A DNA stretch of 64,000 bases from CAXMQS01 sp964195995 (GCA_964195995.1 CAXMQS010000074.1:1-64000), one strand, 5' to 3'. Counted from the first letter of the stretch, positions 36,601 through 45,477 are shown. Notes: generated from the letters alone by a model not told the origin. Made by a program: numbers and translations.

Positions 36601-37988
36601 TCGAGCGTCGCCTCGTACGGCCCCCGCCCCAGCTCGGAGTAGGGGGCTGCTCTTCGCACCAGATCGAAGAGGTCGTCGACATCCCAGGGGTCCATCGCCA
36701 CCGCCGCCACGATCTGTTGGGCGAGAACATCGAGCGGATTACGCGGGACGGTCGTCGACTCGATAGCGCCCGCGTACATGCGGTCGACGACGACCGCCGC
36801 CTCGAGAAGGTCATTGCGATGCTTGGGGAAGAGGCGGGCCCTGCTGGGGGCGCCAACCTGATGACCGGCCCGGCCGACGCGCTGCATGGCGCTGGCAACG
36901 CTCGGCGGCGTCTCGACCATGATCACCATGTCGACCGCAGCCATGTCTATGCCAAGTTCGAGGGTCGAGGTTGCGACGACGCACTTGATGTCCCCGCGCT
37001 TCAGCTTGTCTTCGATGTCGAGGCGCTGCTCTCTCGACACCGAGCCGTGATGAGCGCGCGCCACCTCATCGCCGGCGAGGTCGTTCAACTGACGGGCAAT
37101 ACGTTCTGCGATGCCGCGGCTGTTGGCGAAGACGATCGTCGACCTGTTGGCGTTTATGAGCTCGAGGAGTTTGTCGTACATCGTTGGCCAGATCGATCTG
37201 GCAGCGGGCTCCCCGGGTGTTGACCGTCCGGCAGCGGGATCCGTCATATCACCAACGGGGACCACCACCTCGACGTCGAGCTCTTTGTCCTTGGGGGAGT
37301 CGACGATGACGACAGGGCGCGGCTCCCAGGCTTCATCGGTGGTGACACCACCACCGATGAATCGGGCTATCTCGGAGAGGGGGCGTTGCGTTGCGGAAAG
37401 CCCGATGCGTTGTGGAGCGTCGGCGAGCTCCTCGAGGCGCTCGAGGGAAAGGGAGAGGTGCACCCCGCGCTTGGTGCCGGCGACCGCATGGACCTCGTCG
37501 AGTATGACCCACTGCACGGACCCCAGCGTCTCTCGTACTCTGGACGTGAGCATGAGATAGAGAGACTCGGGCGTCGTGATGAGAACATCAGGCGGATGGG
37601 TGTGCAGACGGCGTCGTTCCTGCTGTGGGGTATCTCCGGTCCTCATCCCAACTCGGATCTCTGGAAGGGAGACGCCCTCCCGTGCGGCGGCGTTGGCGAT
37701 GCCGACGAGTGGCGCTCTCAAGTTGCGCTCGATGTCGTAGGCGAGAGCCTTGAGCGGTGAGACATAGAGGAGACGCGTCCTCTCCTCCGTCGTCGGATCT
37801 GCGAATAGCTGGTCGATGCCCCATAAGAAGGCGGCGAGGGTCTTCCCTGACCCGGTCGGAGCGTGGATGAGTGTGTGCGAGCCCTCGGCGATGGCAGTCC
37901 ATCCGCTCGTCTGGGCGGGCGTCGGGGCAGCGAACGTGGTCGAGAACCAGGCCCGCGTCGCGTCCGTGAAGAGTTCGAGGTTGCTCAC
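33636..37988 (-). CDS. lhr: Lhr-family ATP-dependent DNA helicase
   Basis: A 1450-residue superfamily 2 helicase, a length that fits the long Lhr proteins of Actinobacteria (around 1500). Seen: a Q-motif-like GWTAIAEG, Walker A HAPTGSGKTLAAF, motif II ILDEVH, motif III IGLSATQRP, motif V STLELGIDMAAVD and motif VI QRVGRAGHQ, then the Lhr-specific winged-helix and beta-barrel core. The long C-terminal half ends in repeated winged-helix-like segments. These translocate 3' to 5' and act in DNA repair. Leaderless GTG start. Confidence 0.92.
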   Translation of the reverse strand: MSNLELFTDATRAWFSTTFAAPTPAQTSGWTAIAEGSHTLIHAPTGSGKTLAAFLWGIDQLFADPTTEERTRLLYVSPLKALAYDIERNLRAPLVGIANAAAREGVSLPEIRVGMRTGDTPQQERRRLHTHPPDVLITTPESLYLMLTSRVRETLGSVQWVILDEVHAVAGTKRGVHLSLSLERLEELADAPQRIGLSATQRPLSEIARFIGGGVTTDEAWEPRPVVIVDSPKDKELDVEVVVPVGDMTDPAAGRSTPGEPAARSIWPTMYDKLLELINANRSTIVFANSRGIAERIARQLNDLAGDEVARAHHGSVSREQRLDIEDKLKRGDIKCVVATSTLELGIDMAAVDMVIMVETPPSVASAMQRVGRAGHQVGAPSRARLFPKHRNDLLEAAVVVDRMYAGAIESTTVPRNPLDVLAQQIVAAVAMDPWDVDDLFDLVRRAAPYSELGRGPYEATLDMLSGRYPSDEFAELRPRITWDRINNTLAPRPGAHLLAVTNPGTIPDRGLYRVVLPEGGKVGELDEEMVYESRPGDVFLLGSSTWQITEIDHDRVIVAPAPAGSSPRLPFWHGDAPGRPLELGQALGQFLRELAGEDQAKAEHILTSRYRLDELAARNLAAYIADEKAATGTVPSDRTLVIQRFRDEIGDWRMVLLSPLGARVHAPWALAASRKMRLEHGIDADGLWTDDGIIFRFPDADAPPDTSALLVDADEIEELVTAEVAESTLFASRFREAAARALLLPRRGPDKRTPLWLQRRKSSDLLSVARKYGSFPIVLEAYREVLQDHFDLPATRSVLGDITARRIRVVDVESDRPSPFAASLLFDFIATFMYEYDSPVAERKATALTLDRELLAELLGEPELRSLLDPDAIASVELELQRLAPERRARGADGIHDLLRHLGPLTTDEIEARVVSPLEAASDLDALVGAGRAFELGALPGRWAAAEDASRLRDALGVAIPQGIPLEFADSVADPLGDVVGRYARTHAPFTTSEAAAALGLADAVITTTLDRLTAEGRVVVGAFRPNGTDKEWCEVEVLRRIRRRSLAVLRSEAEAVPAAALARLVPQWQGVGSRASGGHRLVEIVRTLQGASIPASILEGDVLAGRMSYSPDELDQLCASGELVWVGRGSIGAKDGRVSLYLPDQIALLAPPSAPESPESAIHTKLRSYLADRGASFFRDLYTAAGGGDQQLVIDALWDLVWSGEVTNDTFAPVRAFLWGRVRSTGRRLRLPSATSPPAASGRWYLVSDLITTTPTDTEKAAAIANQLLERHGILTRDAVLSEGVVGGFSGLYPVLRAMEDAGKVRRGYFVEGLGGAQFSIPGALDRVRRIAETGTVVLAAADPANPYGNAIAWPDGNVGRRSGAYVILVEGALAAFVERGGRRVVTFSTDDDQLRAVAGAIADLARRNLRRMELELVDGQRVTESPLGKLLTEAGFRTSYKGLVLKD

Positions 37989-37995
37989 GACGACG

Positions 37996-38001
37996 AGGGT
38001 A
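37996..38001 (-). promoter_or_regulatory. -10 element of the leaderless lhr promoter
   Basis: TACCCT ends seven bases before the lhr GTG on the minus strand. Confidence 0.45.
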
Positions 38002-38022
38002 GACCGGTGGAGGGACTGCGTT

Positions 38023-38973
38023 TCAGGCGACGCGGCGCAGGAGGTGTCTCTCCAAGACGTTCCACACCTCGGGGTCCGCTAGTCCGGACCGCAGGGACCG
38101 AAGCGTGTGGAAGAACGACGGGATAGCACCATCTGGCGACATCGGGTTGGCTCGCATTTCTTCGAGCTCCTGGTGCGACGGCGTTAGCACCAGGGTTTCG
38201 CAGTGTGGCCAGATGGCGGCGATGCGCTCGATCTCCTCTTCGAGGGCTGCGCTGCCCGCTCGATCGATGAGGGGCTCGTAGAAGTGGCGGTTGGGGCGGG
38301 CGTGCGGCAGCGCCATGGGTGCGACGACGATGACGAGGTCGAGGGGATCGGGGTTGCCCAGGATGAGGTCGGCGCTTGTGCCCGAGGCAACGCCACCGTC
38401 GAGGTAGAGGCGTCCATCTATGAGGTGAGGCTGGTAGACAAGAGGGACGGCACACGACGCGGCGACCGCATCGGCCAGTGAGGCGTCGGGTGCTTCCTCC
38501 GTGCCGAAAGCGACGCGATGGCCGTGCTCGAGGTCGTAGGCGACGATGACCGTCGGCCGGGTCGGCCACGGTGTTGCCCCCTGGAAGTCGGACTCGGTCC
38601 ACTCGGCGATGCCATCGACCCGGAACGGCGCCGGGCCTCCCAAGGCGAAACTGAGTCCGGGATGTCGGATGCCCCGCAACAAGCCGTGGCGCGCCCACGA
38701 ACGAAGGTGGCGCGGCCAGCCACGACGAAACACGATGGATCGAAGTCGCTCGGAGTAGTCGTGGATGCCCTCGGAATCTCCGACGACGGTCTCGATGGAG
38801 AGTCCCGGCCCCCTCAGCATGGCCGAGACGACGGCGCCCCCCGAGGTACCGATGACGACATCAGCCTCAGCGGCGTCCCAGCCAGTGGCAGCCTCGATAG
38901 CGAGGAGTGTCGCGATCTGATGGGCGGCTCCGGTAACGCCGCCTCCACCGAGTACAAGGCCGATCTTGCTCAC
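38023..38973 (-). CDS. Patatin-like phospholipase
   Basis: A 316-residue patatin: oxyanion loop GLVLGGGGVTGAAHQ, nucleophile VIGTSGGAVV (G-x-S-x-G) and the catalytic Asp in LYLDGGVAS (D-G-G/A). It is cytosolic with no signal, and probably cleaves acyl esters of membrane lipids. TAGGCT lies eight bases before the GTG, so it has its own leaderless promoter although it follows the zinc-ribbon gene by only 18 bases. Confidence 0.88.
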   Translation of the reverse strand: MSKIGLVLGGGGVTGAAHQIATLLAIEAATGWDAAEADVVIGTSGGAVVSAMLRGPGLSIETVVGDSEGIHDYSERLRSIVFRRGWPRHLRSWARHGLLRGIRHPGLSFALGGPAPFRVDGIAEWTESDFQGATPWPTRPTVIVAYDLEHGHRVAFGTEEAPDASLADAVAASCAVPLVYQPHLIDGRLYLDGGVASGTSADLILGNPDPLDLVIVVAPMALPHARPNRHFYEPLIDRAGSAALEEEIERIAAIWPHCETLVLTPSHQELEEMRANPMSPDGAIPSFFHTLRSLRSGLADPEVWNVLERHLLRRVA

Positions 38974-38981
38974 GGCGAGGA

Positions 38982-38987
38982 AGCCTA
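38982..38987 (-). promoter_or_regulatory. -10 element of the leaderless patatin promoter
   Basis: TAGGCT ends eight bases before the patatin GTG, in the short gap after the zinc-ribbon stop. Confidence 0.45.
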
Positions 38988-38991
38988 TGGG

Positions 38992-39177
38992 CTACCCAAA
39001 CACCTGCCCGCATCCTGGGCACTTCTCGTCCTTCTCGGCGGTATCGGCGCGGCACCAGGGACAAGGGAGGTCGCCACCGATCGGGAGTGCTCCCGCAGCC
39101 GCCGCGCGCATGGGCCGGCGCGTGACGACGAAAGCGGCGGTGGCGATGATCCCGCCGGTGATGAGCATTTCGACCAC
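38992..39177 (-). CDS. Small membrane protein with zinc ribbon
   Basis: A 61-residue protein: one N-terminal membrane span (MLITGGIIATAAFVV), a basic stretch, then CPWC and CPGC pairs forming a rubredoxin-like zinc ribbon facing the cytoplasm. GTG 39177 has a strong GAGGAGG six bases upstream, which makes this a real gene despite its size. Such proteins are common but uncharacterised; metal binding and protein contact are the likely functions. Confidence 0.75.
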   Translation of the reverse strand: MVEMLITGGIIATAAFVVTRRPMRAAAAGALPIGGDLPCPWCRADTAEKDEKCPGCGQVFG

Positions 39178-39275
39178 GTTCTTCCTCCTCGCAAGGTCGC
39201 GCGGAGAGTATTAGCCGAGGTGGTCATAGTGGTGGATTTCGCGACCACGCCTCAGGTCACGGAAACGAGGTCCGA

Positions 39276-40139
39276 TCAGACTGGCGTCTTGGACCCGGTG
39301 ACGGCGCGTCGTAGCTCGTCGATGAGATAGGAGAGGTCATCGAGGCGACCCTTGATCCGGTTCTCGGACTCGTAGACCAACATCATCCCGGCGTGGTACA
39401 CGGTCCACCGGTCGAGCTGGGCCGGATCCATGGCGGCTCCATATCCCTCTGCGAAGGAACTCGCTGCTGCGTGCCCGGACTCCAGACTGAGCAGCCACAG
39501 TGCCCTCGATAGGTCCCACTCGATGGGAGCCAGCGTCGCCCACTCCCAGTTGATGAGAGTGACGTCACCCGAGTCATTGACCAGGAAGTTGTCCGGTGAT
39601 GGGTTGGTGTGGGCTACCCGCGGCGGAGAGGCGAACGGAGGGCGAACCCCCCGGGCCTCATCGAGCAGCTCGGCTGAGATCTCGAGGCGTCCTCGGTAGC
39701 GCTCCAACCGCTTGAAGGTGGAGATGAAGTCGACCGTTACCCATTCCTGGTCTATGCCACGCGCCAGATTGGTCATATCTGAGGCGTCAGACTCGTGGAC
39801 GGCCCGCAGGACGGTGCCCGCCCGCTTCGCCAGCGACAGGTTCTCAGGAAGGCTGTTGAGGCTCCAGCTCCCGGCATCCTGGAATACTGCCCAGTGCAAC
39901 TCGCCATCGGCGCCCCTATCGAGCACCTTGGGTAGCCCCTCGGCATCCTTGAGAACCTGGAGGGCATGGCGTTCCCGGCGTTCGCGACTCGCCGACCCGT
40001 AGGCCTTGAGGATGCGAGTGCTGTTGTCGGTCCAGAGACGGAAGGTGCGGTTGGATCCAACAGCGCGATCGCTGCCGGACGACAGCTCCTGCACCCGCCC
40101 GCCCTTGGCGATCTTCGCCACCAGCTCGTTTACGTCCAT
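39276..40139 (-). CDS. Aminoglycoside-phosphotransferase-fold protein, catalytically degenerate
   Basis: A 287-residue protein with the APH/choline-kinase fold: the N-lobe Lys in RILKAYGS, and a catalytic loop that reads HTNPSPDNFLV (177-187) instead of H-G-D-x-x-x-x-N, so the catalytic Asp is Asn179. The metal Asp of the I-D-W-E motif is Asn197 (INWEWA). Asn184 and the downstream WDLS are kept. It is therefore probably a pseudokinase or ligand binder. The start at 40139 is chosen because TACACT ends eight bases before it. It is divergent from thrS. Confidence 0.8.
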   Translation of the reverse strand: MDVNELVAKIAKGGRVQELSSGSDRAVGSNRTFRLWTDNSTRILKAYGSASRERRERHALQVLKDAEGLPKVLDRGADGELHWAVFQDAGSWSLNSLPENLSLAKRAGTVLRAVHESDASDMTNLARGIDQEWVTVDFISTFKRLERYRGRLEISAELLDEARGVRPPFASPPRVAHTNPSPDNFLVNDSGDVTLINWEWATLAPIEWDLSRALWLLSLESGHAAASSFAEGYGAAMDPAQLDRWTVYHAGMMLVYESENRIKGRLDDLSYLIDELRRAVTGSKTPV

Positions 40140-40147
40140 ACCCATGC

Positions 40148-40153
40148 AGTGTA
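40148..40153 (-). promoter_or_regulatory. -10 element upstream of the APH-fold gene
   Basis: TACACT ends eight bases before ATG 40139, favouring this start over the ATG six bases earlier. Confidence 0.45.
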
Positions 40154-40194
40154 TTGGCCCGCGGGACGCTCCGTGGTCAGGTTGAGGCGCCCGG

Positions 40195-40200
40195 TAACCT
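40195..40200 (+). promoter_or_regulatory. -10 element of the leaderless thrS promoter
   Basis: TAACCT ends eight bases before the thrS ATG. Only some 70 bases separate this start from the divergent APH-fold gene. Confidence 0.5.
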
Positions 40201-40208
40201 GCCGCTTC

Positions 40209-42140
40209 ATGATCGAACTGACCTACCCCGACGGTTCCAACCACAACTTCGATGACGGGACTACCGGTCTTGCCGTTGCCGAGTCGATAGGGCCGCGCCT
40301 CGCATCGGCCGCCGTTGCGGTCAAACTGGATGGCGAGATCCTGGATCTCGGTCGCCCTCTGACCTGGGGCGGCGTCTTCGAGGTGATTCTGGCAAACAGC
40401 GACGATGGCCGATCAGTCCTGCGTCACTCGTCAGCCCACGTTCTCGCCCAGGCGGTTCTTGACCTATTCCAGGGCGCCAGCTTCGCCATCGGTCCGGCCA
40501 TCACCGACGGCTTCTATTACGACTTCGATGTCGGCCGGCCTTTCACCCCAGAGGATCTCGATGCCATCGAGATCCGGATGGCCGAGATCATCGAGACGGA
40601 TCAACCCTTCGTGCGCGACGAGGTGTCGAAGACGGAGGCGCTTGAGCTCTTCGCGGATCAGCCGTTCAAGATGGAGATCATCGAGGCCGTCGATGAGGCG
40701 GAAGGAGCGGGTGGCGATGTCATCACGCTCTATCGCAACAACGGTTTCGTCGATCTGTGCCGCGGCCCCCATGTTCCCTCAACGGGCCGAGTCGCAGCGG
40801 TCAAGTTGACCCGATCGGCCGGTGCCTACTGGCGCGGCGACGAGAAGCGCCCGCAGCTGCAAAGGATCTATGGAACAGCGTGGGAGGACTCCAAGGCTCT
40901 CGCCGCCCATCTCGACCGCCTCGAGGAAGCAGCCCAGCGCGACCATCGTCGACTGGGTCCCGAACTCGACCTCTTCTCGTTCCCGAGCGAGCTTGGTTCC
41001 GGGCTGGCACTGTGGCATCCCAAGGGTGGCATTCTCCGCTCAACCATCGAGGACTACAGCCGCCGCACCCATCAGAGGCACGACTACGAGATCGTGTTCA
41101 CCCCGCACGTCGCCAAGGCGAACCTGTGGGAGACCTCAGGCCACCTTCAGTTCTACGAGGAGGGCATGTTCCCGGAGATGGTTCTGGAGCATGGCCACCG
41201 CTACTTCGTGAAGCCGATGAACTGCCCCTTCCACATATTGATCTACAAGACCAAGGGTCGCAGCTATCGCGAGCTGCCGCTCCGCCTCTTCGAGCTTGGT
41301 GCCGTCTACAGAAACGAGCGGTCCGGCGTCGTACACGGCTTGTTGCGCGTGCGCGGCATGACCATGGACGACAGCCACATCTTCATCACGGAGTCTCAGC
41401 TGGCAGACGAGCTGGCCGGCCTCCTCGAATTCACGCTGATGGTGCTGCGCGATTTCGGCTTCGAGGACTTCGAGGCAGACCTATCCACCCGCGATCCGGA
41501 CAAGATGATGGGAGATCCGGCGCTGTGGGACAAGGCCGAGCAGGCTCTTGCCGACGCCCTGGATAAGGCAGGCATCGGCTATGAGCACGCTGCCGGCGAT
41601 GCTGCCTTCTATGGGCCGAAGATCGACGTCCACATCCGCGACGCCATCGGTCGCCGCTGGCAGATCTCGACACTGCAAGTTGACTTCGTTCAGCCGATGA
41701 ACTTCGATCTCGAGTACGCCAGCTCGGAGAACACTCGCGAACGCCCGGTCATGGTGCACCGTGCCCTCATGGGAACGATCGAGCGGTTCGTGGGCGTTCT
41801 CACCGAGCACTATGCCGGCGCTTTCCCACCCTGGTTGTCTCCGGTGCAGGTGACCGTGGTACCGGTCGCGGACAGGCACAACGACTACGCCAACGAGGTA
41901 GCCGCCAAGCTGGAAGCGAACGGCATCAGGGTCGAGGTCGACGGCGTCGACGACACTGTCGGAGAGAAGATCCGCAGGGCCGTCATCAATCACCACCCGG
42001 CCGTGCTTGTCGTTGGCGACGACGACGTTGCTGCAGACACCGTTGGTATCAGGCTACGCGGCGAAGACGACGACCGTCGTGGCATCGCGGTTGACGAGGT
42101 CGTCGCCGAGCTGAGTCGACTGGTCGCCCCGCCGCGCTGA
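40209..42140 (+). CDS. thrS: Threonyl-tRNA synthetase
   Basis: A 643-residue class II synthetase in the usual order: TGS domain (1-65), editing domain with HSSAHVLAQA and YRNNGFVDLCRGPHVP (zinc-like His/Cys), class II core with KPMNCPFHI (Cys and first zinc His), RNERSGVVHGLLRVRG motif 2, and MVHRALMGTIERF motif 3, then the anticodon domain. All key residues seem kept. A longer upstream frame is non-coding, as shown by the -10 element and the TGS start at 40209. Confidence 0.96.
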   Translation: MIELTYPDGSNHNFDDGTTGLAVAESIGPRLASAAVAVKLDGEILDLGRPLTWGGVFEVILANSDDGRSVLRHSSAHVLAQAVLDLFQGASFAIGPAITDGFYYDFDVGRPFTPEDLDAIEIRMAEIIETDQPFVRDEVSKTEALELFADQPFKMEIIEAVDEAEGAGGDVITLYRNNGFVDLCRGPHVPSTGRVAAVKLTRSAGAYWRGDEKRPQLQRIYGTAWEDSKALAAHLDRLEEAAQRDHRRLGPELDLFSFPSELGSGLALWHPKGGILRSTIEDYSRRTHQRHDYEIVFTPHVAKANLWETSGHLQFYEEGMFPEMVLEHGHRYFVKPMNCPFHILIYKTKGRSYRELPLRLFELGAVYRNERSGVVHGLLRVRGMTMDDSHIFITESQLADELAGLLEFTLMVLRDFGFEDFEADLSTRDPDKMMGDPALWDKAEQALADALDKAGIGYEHAAGDAAFYGPKIDVHIRDAIGRRWQISTLQVDFVQPMNFDLEYASSENTRERPVMVHRALMGTIERFVGVLTEHYAGAFPPWLSPVQVTVVPVADRHNDYANEVAAKLEANGIRVEVDGVDDTVGEKIRRAVINHHPAVLVVGDDDVAADTVGIRLRGEDDDRRGIAVDEVVAELSRLVAPPR

Positions 42141-42198
42141 GGTTGATTCGGGCCTTGCCCGTCGTAGGCTTCCGGCTCGCTGCGCCGTCGGAGGATCC

Positions 42199-44790
42199 GT
42201 GAAAAGGCTCGTCAATTCGCTCGCCGCGATGGTCGAGCGCTTTCCGGTCATCGTTCTCATCGGCGCATTAGCCCTGACCGTGGTGTTCGGCGCGTTCGTC
42301 TCGCAACAAGAGCAGGCCACTGGAAACGAGGGCTTCTCTCCGGACTCTGACGAGTTCCTTGCCGGCGAGCTAGTCGCCGAGCTGTTCGACACCAGCACAG
42401 TTGCTCCCGTTCAGGTTGTGTTCCAGTCAGCCGGAGGCGATGTGATGACGGCGGAGGTCTTCCGGGCCTACCTCGCTGTCAGCGATGCCGTCGGAGGGAG
42501 CCGGGCGACGGAACTGTTCTCCGATCTTCCCGGCGGCGACATCCAGGGGTTCTTGGATCCAGCGGCAGCCGTTCTGGCGGCCCAGGGGATCGCTCCCGCC
42601 GTGGCGACGGATGCCGACGTGAAATCGGCGTTCACGACGGGTCTCGCGCAACTCAGCGAAGAACAGCGGGGCCAGATCGTGTCGAGCCTGTCGGCGACCG
42701 ACACGGACTTGACGACAGTTCGCTCGTCGGCTGGGCTAATGGTCGTTCTCCTCAATACGGGCCTTCTCGAAGACGATCCTGACGGCATTGAGCTGCAGGC
42801 CATCGAAGTCGACATGTCGGATGCCATAGACGCCAGCATCGATGGTGATGTCGCCGCGCAGGCATTCAGCTTCGCGCTGCTGTTCGCCGACACCTCCGAG
42901 TTCGAGCGCGAGATCGGGAGGCTGTTCGGCACGGCGTTCGCCATCATCCTCGCCATTCTGGGATTCGTCTTCTGGATCCATCCCAAGGGGCGCATGACCC
43001 GGCGGGCGGCCCTGCGGAGAGCCACGGCGGACGTGCTGCTGGCCCTGGGGGTCATCGTCATGTCGATTGTCTGGATGAACGGGATCGGCGTTCTGCTCGG
43101 CCCGAAGTACCTGGGCCTCATTGGCAAGTTCTCCGAGCTCCTCCAGATCATCCCCATACTCCTTATCGGCCTTGGCGTTGACTACGCCATCCACCTGACG
43201 GCGCGCTATCGCGAGGAGCTTGGGTCAGGGCTGACAGTGGACGCTGCAGCCACTAGAGCGACGCGCACGGTTGGAGTGGCGCTGGTGCTTGCCACCGTGA
43301 CCACTGCCGTCGGGTTTCTCACGAACGTGTTCAACCCGGTGACGGCACTCGCCGACTTCGGGATTCTGGCGGCGGTCGGCATTGGCTCGGCCTTCGTCTT
43401 GATGCTCACGTTCGTCCCCGCGATACGCGTGCTGCTCGACAGGCGCGCGCAGCGGGCGGGAGCCCTGCCGGTCGAGGCCATGGGCCACTCCAGCGAGCGG
43501 ATGCTCCCCAGGCTCCTCGGCCGGTCCGCGGTGTTCGCCGAGAGGCTGCCTGGGGTCATGCTCACCCTGGCTCTGAGCCTCGGTGGGCTTGGGCTGTGGG
43601 GCATGCTCAATCTGAGCACGACGTTCAGCTTCACCGACTTCCTTCCGGAGGGCGCACCGCTCCTCGAGACGTTTGACACGCTGACCTCCGAGTTCGGAGG
43701 GGGTCTCGGGGAGACCACGAATGTGCTCATCGAAGGCGATGTTGCCACCCCCGAGGTTCACAACGCCATGGTGCTCGCTACCTCCAACCTTCAGGACACG
43801 CCGGACGTACTGGCCTTTGGCGACAACGCCGCGGTGCAATCGCCGGTCTCGGTGCTCGGCCGGCTGGTGACGCCTCCGGACCAGGGCGGGTTGGCTGAGG
43901 CGTACGACGCGGCATTCGCCAGCCAAGCGACGGCGGCCGGGCTGCAACCGGACTTAACGGTGTCTCCGGGAACCGACGTTGTCGCCCTTTACGACTCCGC
44001 CTCGACTGTTCAACCGGAGGCGATGCGGCGAGTCATCACGGTGGACGATGATGGCAGCTATCGCTACGTGAACGTTGGTGTCTCAACCCAAGCAGGCGAA
44101 TCCGGCGCCGACTCCCTCGCCGACAACTTGAGCAGCGACTTCGAGCCAGTCTCCTCGTTGGCCGGCGTGACGGCTGTTCCCACCAACGAGAACATCATCG
44201 CTAACGGCGTCATCGACGCGCTGCAAGCCTCCCAGGTGTCTTCGCTGGGGATCACCCTGCTGGCGGCTATGGCCCTTCTCGTGCTGACGTTCTTCGTCGA
44301 GTCCCGACGGCCGTTCCTCGGCGTGATCACCATCGCACCGGTGGCCTTGGTAGTTCTCTGGGTGTTCGGAATGATGTCTCTCACGGGAATCTCCTTCAAT
44401 CCGGTAACGGCGATGATCGCCGCCATCGCCATCGGAATCGGGGTTCCTTACACGATCCACATCACCCACCGTTACCAAGAAGACCGTCTTCGCTTTGACA
44501 CGCCGGAGGAGGCCATTCGCTCGACGATGACTCATACCGGGGGAGCTCTTGCCGGCTCGGCGTTCACGACGGTCGCCGGGTTCGGAATCCTGACGACGTC
44601 CTCTCTCAAGCCCTTCCAACAGCTCGGTCTGGTGACGGTCTATGCCATAGCTCTGGCGTTGGTGGCGGCAGTACTTGTGCTCCCCAGCCTGCTGATCCTG
44701 TGGGATCGCTGGCACTCGCGTCGAGGAGAGGCCGCTGTTGATGAGCAGGCCGTCGGTGAGGTGTTCGAGACCTCGGGTATGGTCGACTGA
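42199..44790 (+). CDS. MMPL/RND-family membrane transporter
   Basis: An 863-residue membrane protein with about twelve spans in two halves: one N-terminal span and a large outer domain, then a block with LLIGLGVDYAIHLTARYREE (amphipathic, in the RND core), then the same again with AIAIGIGVPYTIHITHRYQED. This is the MMPL/HpnN pattern: proton-driven export of lipids or glycolipids. GGAGG lies four bases before the GTG start. It is coupled (TGATG) with the following small membrane protein, which may be a partner. Substrate not readable; PIM or another glycolipid would fit. Confidence 0.88.
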   Translation: MKRLVNSLAAMVERFPVIVLIGALALTVVFGAFVSQQEQATGNEGFSPDSDEFLAGELVAELFDTSTVAPVQVVFQSAGGDVMTAEVFRAYLAVSDAVGGSRATELFSDLPGGDIQGFLDPAAAVLAAQGIAPAVATDADVKSAFTTGLAQLSEEQRGQIVSSLSATDTDLTTVRSSAGLMVVLLNTGLLEDDPDGIELQAIEVDMSDAIDASIDGDVAAQAFSFALLFADTSEFEREIGRLFGTAFAIILAILGFVFWIHPKGRMTRRAALRRATADVLLALGVIVMSIVWMNGIGVLLGPKYLGLIGKFSELLQIIPILLIGLGVDYAIHLTARYREELGSGLTVDAAATRATRTVGVALVLATVTTAVGFLTNVFNPVTALADFGILAAVGIGSAFVLMLTFVPAIRVLLDRRAQRAGALPVEAMGHSSERMLPRLLGRSAVFAERLPGVMLTLALSLGGLGLWGMLNLSTTFSFTDFLPEGAPLLETFDTLTSEFGGGLGETTNVLIEGDVATPEVHNAMVLATSNLQDTPDVLAFGDNAAVQSPVSVLGRLVTPPDQGGLAEAYDAAFASQATAAGLQPDLTVSPGTDVVALYDSASTVQPEAMRRVITVDDDGSYRYVNVGVSTQAGESGADSLADNLSSDFEPVSSLAGVTAVPTNENIIANGVIDALQASQVSSLGITLLAAMALLVLTFFVESRRPFLGVITIAPVALVVLWVFGMMSLTGISFNPVTAMIAAIAIGIGVPYTIHITHRYQEDRLRFDTPEEAIRSTMTHTGGALAGSAFTTVAGFGILTTSSLKPFQQLGLVTVYAIALALVAAVLVLPSLLILWDRWHSRRGEAAVDEQAVGEVFETSGMVD

Positions 44791-45257
44791 TGGTTGACAT
44801 TCCGCGTGACGTTGCCGACAGCGAGAGAGTCCCCGACGATCTCGACTCGCTCGACATCGGTGATTACTCGGTTCCGAGTCCCCGGCGGCGGCGCTCCGCC
44901 GGCATGTTCTATCTGGGCGGTGCCGGTATCACAGCCGTCGGAATCCTCCTCGGCCTGCCTGCCGCGTTTTGGGCCGTTGTTGTCGGCCTTGGACTCATCG
45001 GGGCCTTCCATCTGGCTTCTGCCTGGGACCTCGAGGTTCGCGAGGGACAAGCGCTCGAGATCGCCAACCGGGCTGTTCCCTTCGGCGTCGGTCACGCTTC
45101 TGCACAGCTGGCCTTTGGGGGCTGGCGGGCGAAACCGGTGTGGCATCTGTTGGTGTTCTCCGACGATGATCCGCCGAGTCATAGGGGCTTGGTCAGAGTC
45201 TCCCCGCTATCTGGCGACGTTATCGACGTCTACACCGAGGAAGTCCCGCAGGGCTAG
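44790..45257 (+). CDS. Small two-span membrane protein coupled to the MMPL transporter
   Basis: A 155-residue protein I do not recognise. Acidic N-terminal 35 residues, a basic PRRRRSAG turn, two close membrane spans (about 38-55 and 58-75), and a soluble C-part with FGGWRAKPVWHLLVFSDDDPP. The ATG shares one base with the transporter stop, so it is co-expressed and is a likely accessory of that transporter. No catalytic motif seen. Confidence 0.7.
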   Translation: MVDIPRDVADSERVPDDLDSLDIGDYSVPSPRRRRSAGMFYLGGAGITAVGILLGLPAAFWAVVVGLGLIGAFHLASAWDLEVREGQALEIANRAVPFGVGHASAQLAFGGWRAKPVWHLLVFSDDDPPSHRGLVRVSPLSGDVIDVYTEEVPQG

Positions 45258-45453
45258 GCGTTGGGAAGGCGGCTGGTCGCGGGCACGAGCCTCCTGACCG
45301 TCTGGCGATAGCCAATACCCACAGTTCGACCCCCTATTCGGTCCGTCTGCGTCTGGCGACCGTCGACTCCTTTCGAGTCCTACTCGGACTCAACGAGCAT
45401 CTCCGTCGAGTCGTCCGTCGGACGACGCTGCCTGCTACCTCGCTTCGCTCGGC

Positions 45454-45477
45454 CACCTCCCGCTGAAGGGGGAGGTG
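45454..45477. terminator. Hairpin between convergent genes
   Basis: CACCTCCC (45454-45461) pairs with GGGAGGTG (45470-45477) across an eight-base loop, between the plus-strand membrane gene and the minus-strand gltA. It probably serves both directions. Upstream, 45355-45420 contains repeated GAGTC/GACTC palindromic pieces that could form further hairpins. Confidence 0.6.

Noticed and set aside
35619..37223. A 534-codon plus-strand open frame inside the lhr region
   Set aside because: It is antisense to lhr, whose helicase motifs are complete. Long antisense frames are expected at this GC content and this one has no recognisable motif.
39966..40208. An N-terminal extension of thrS
   Set aside because: It runs through the divergent gene's coding region, and the TGS domain plus -10 element fix the start at 40209.
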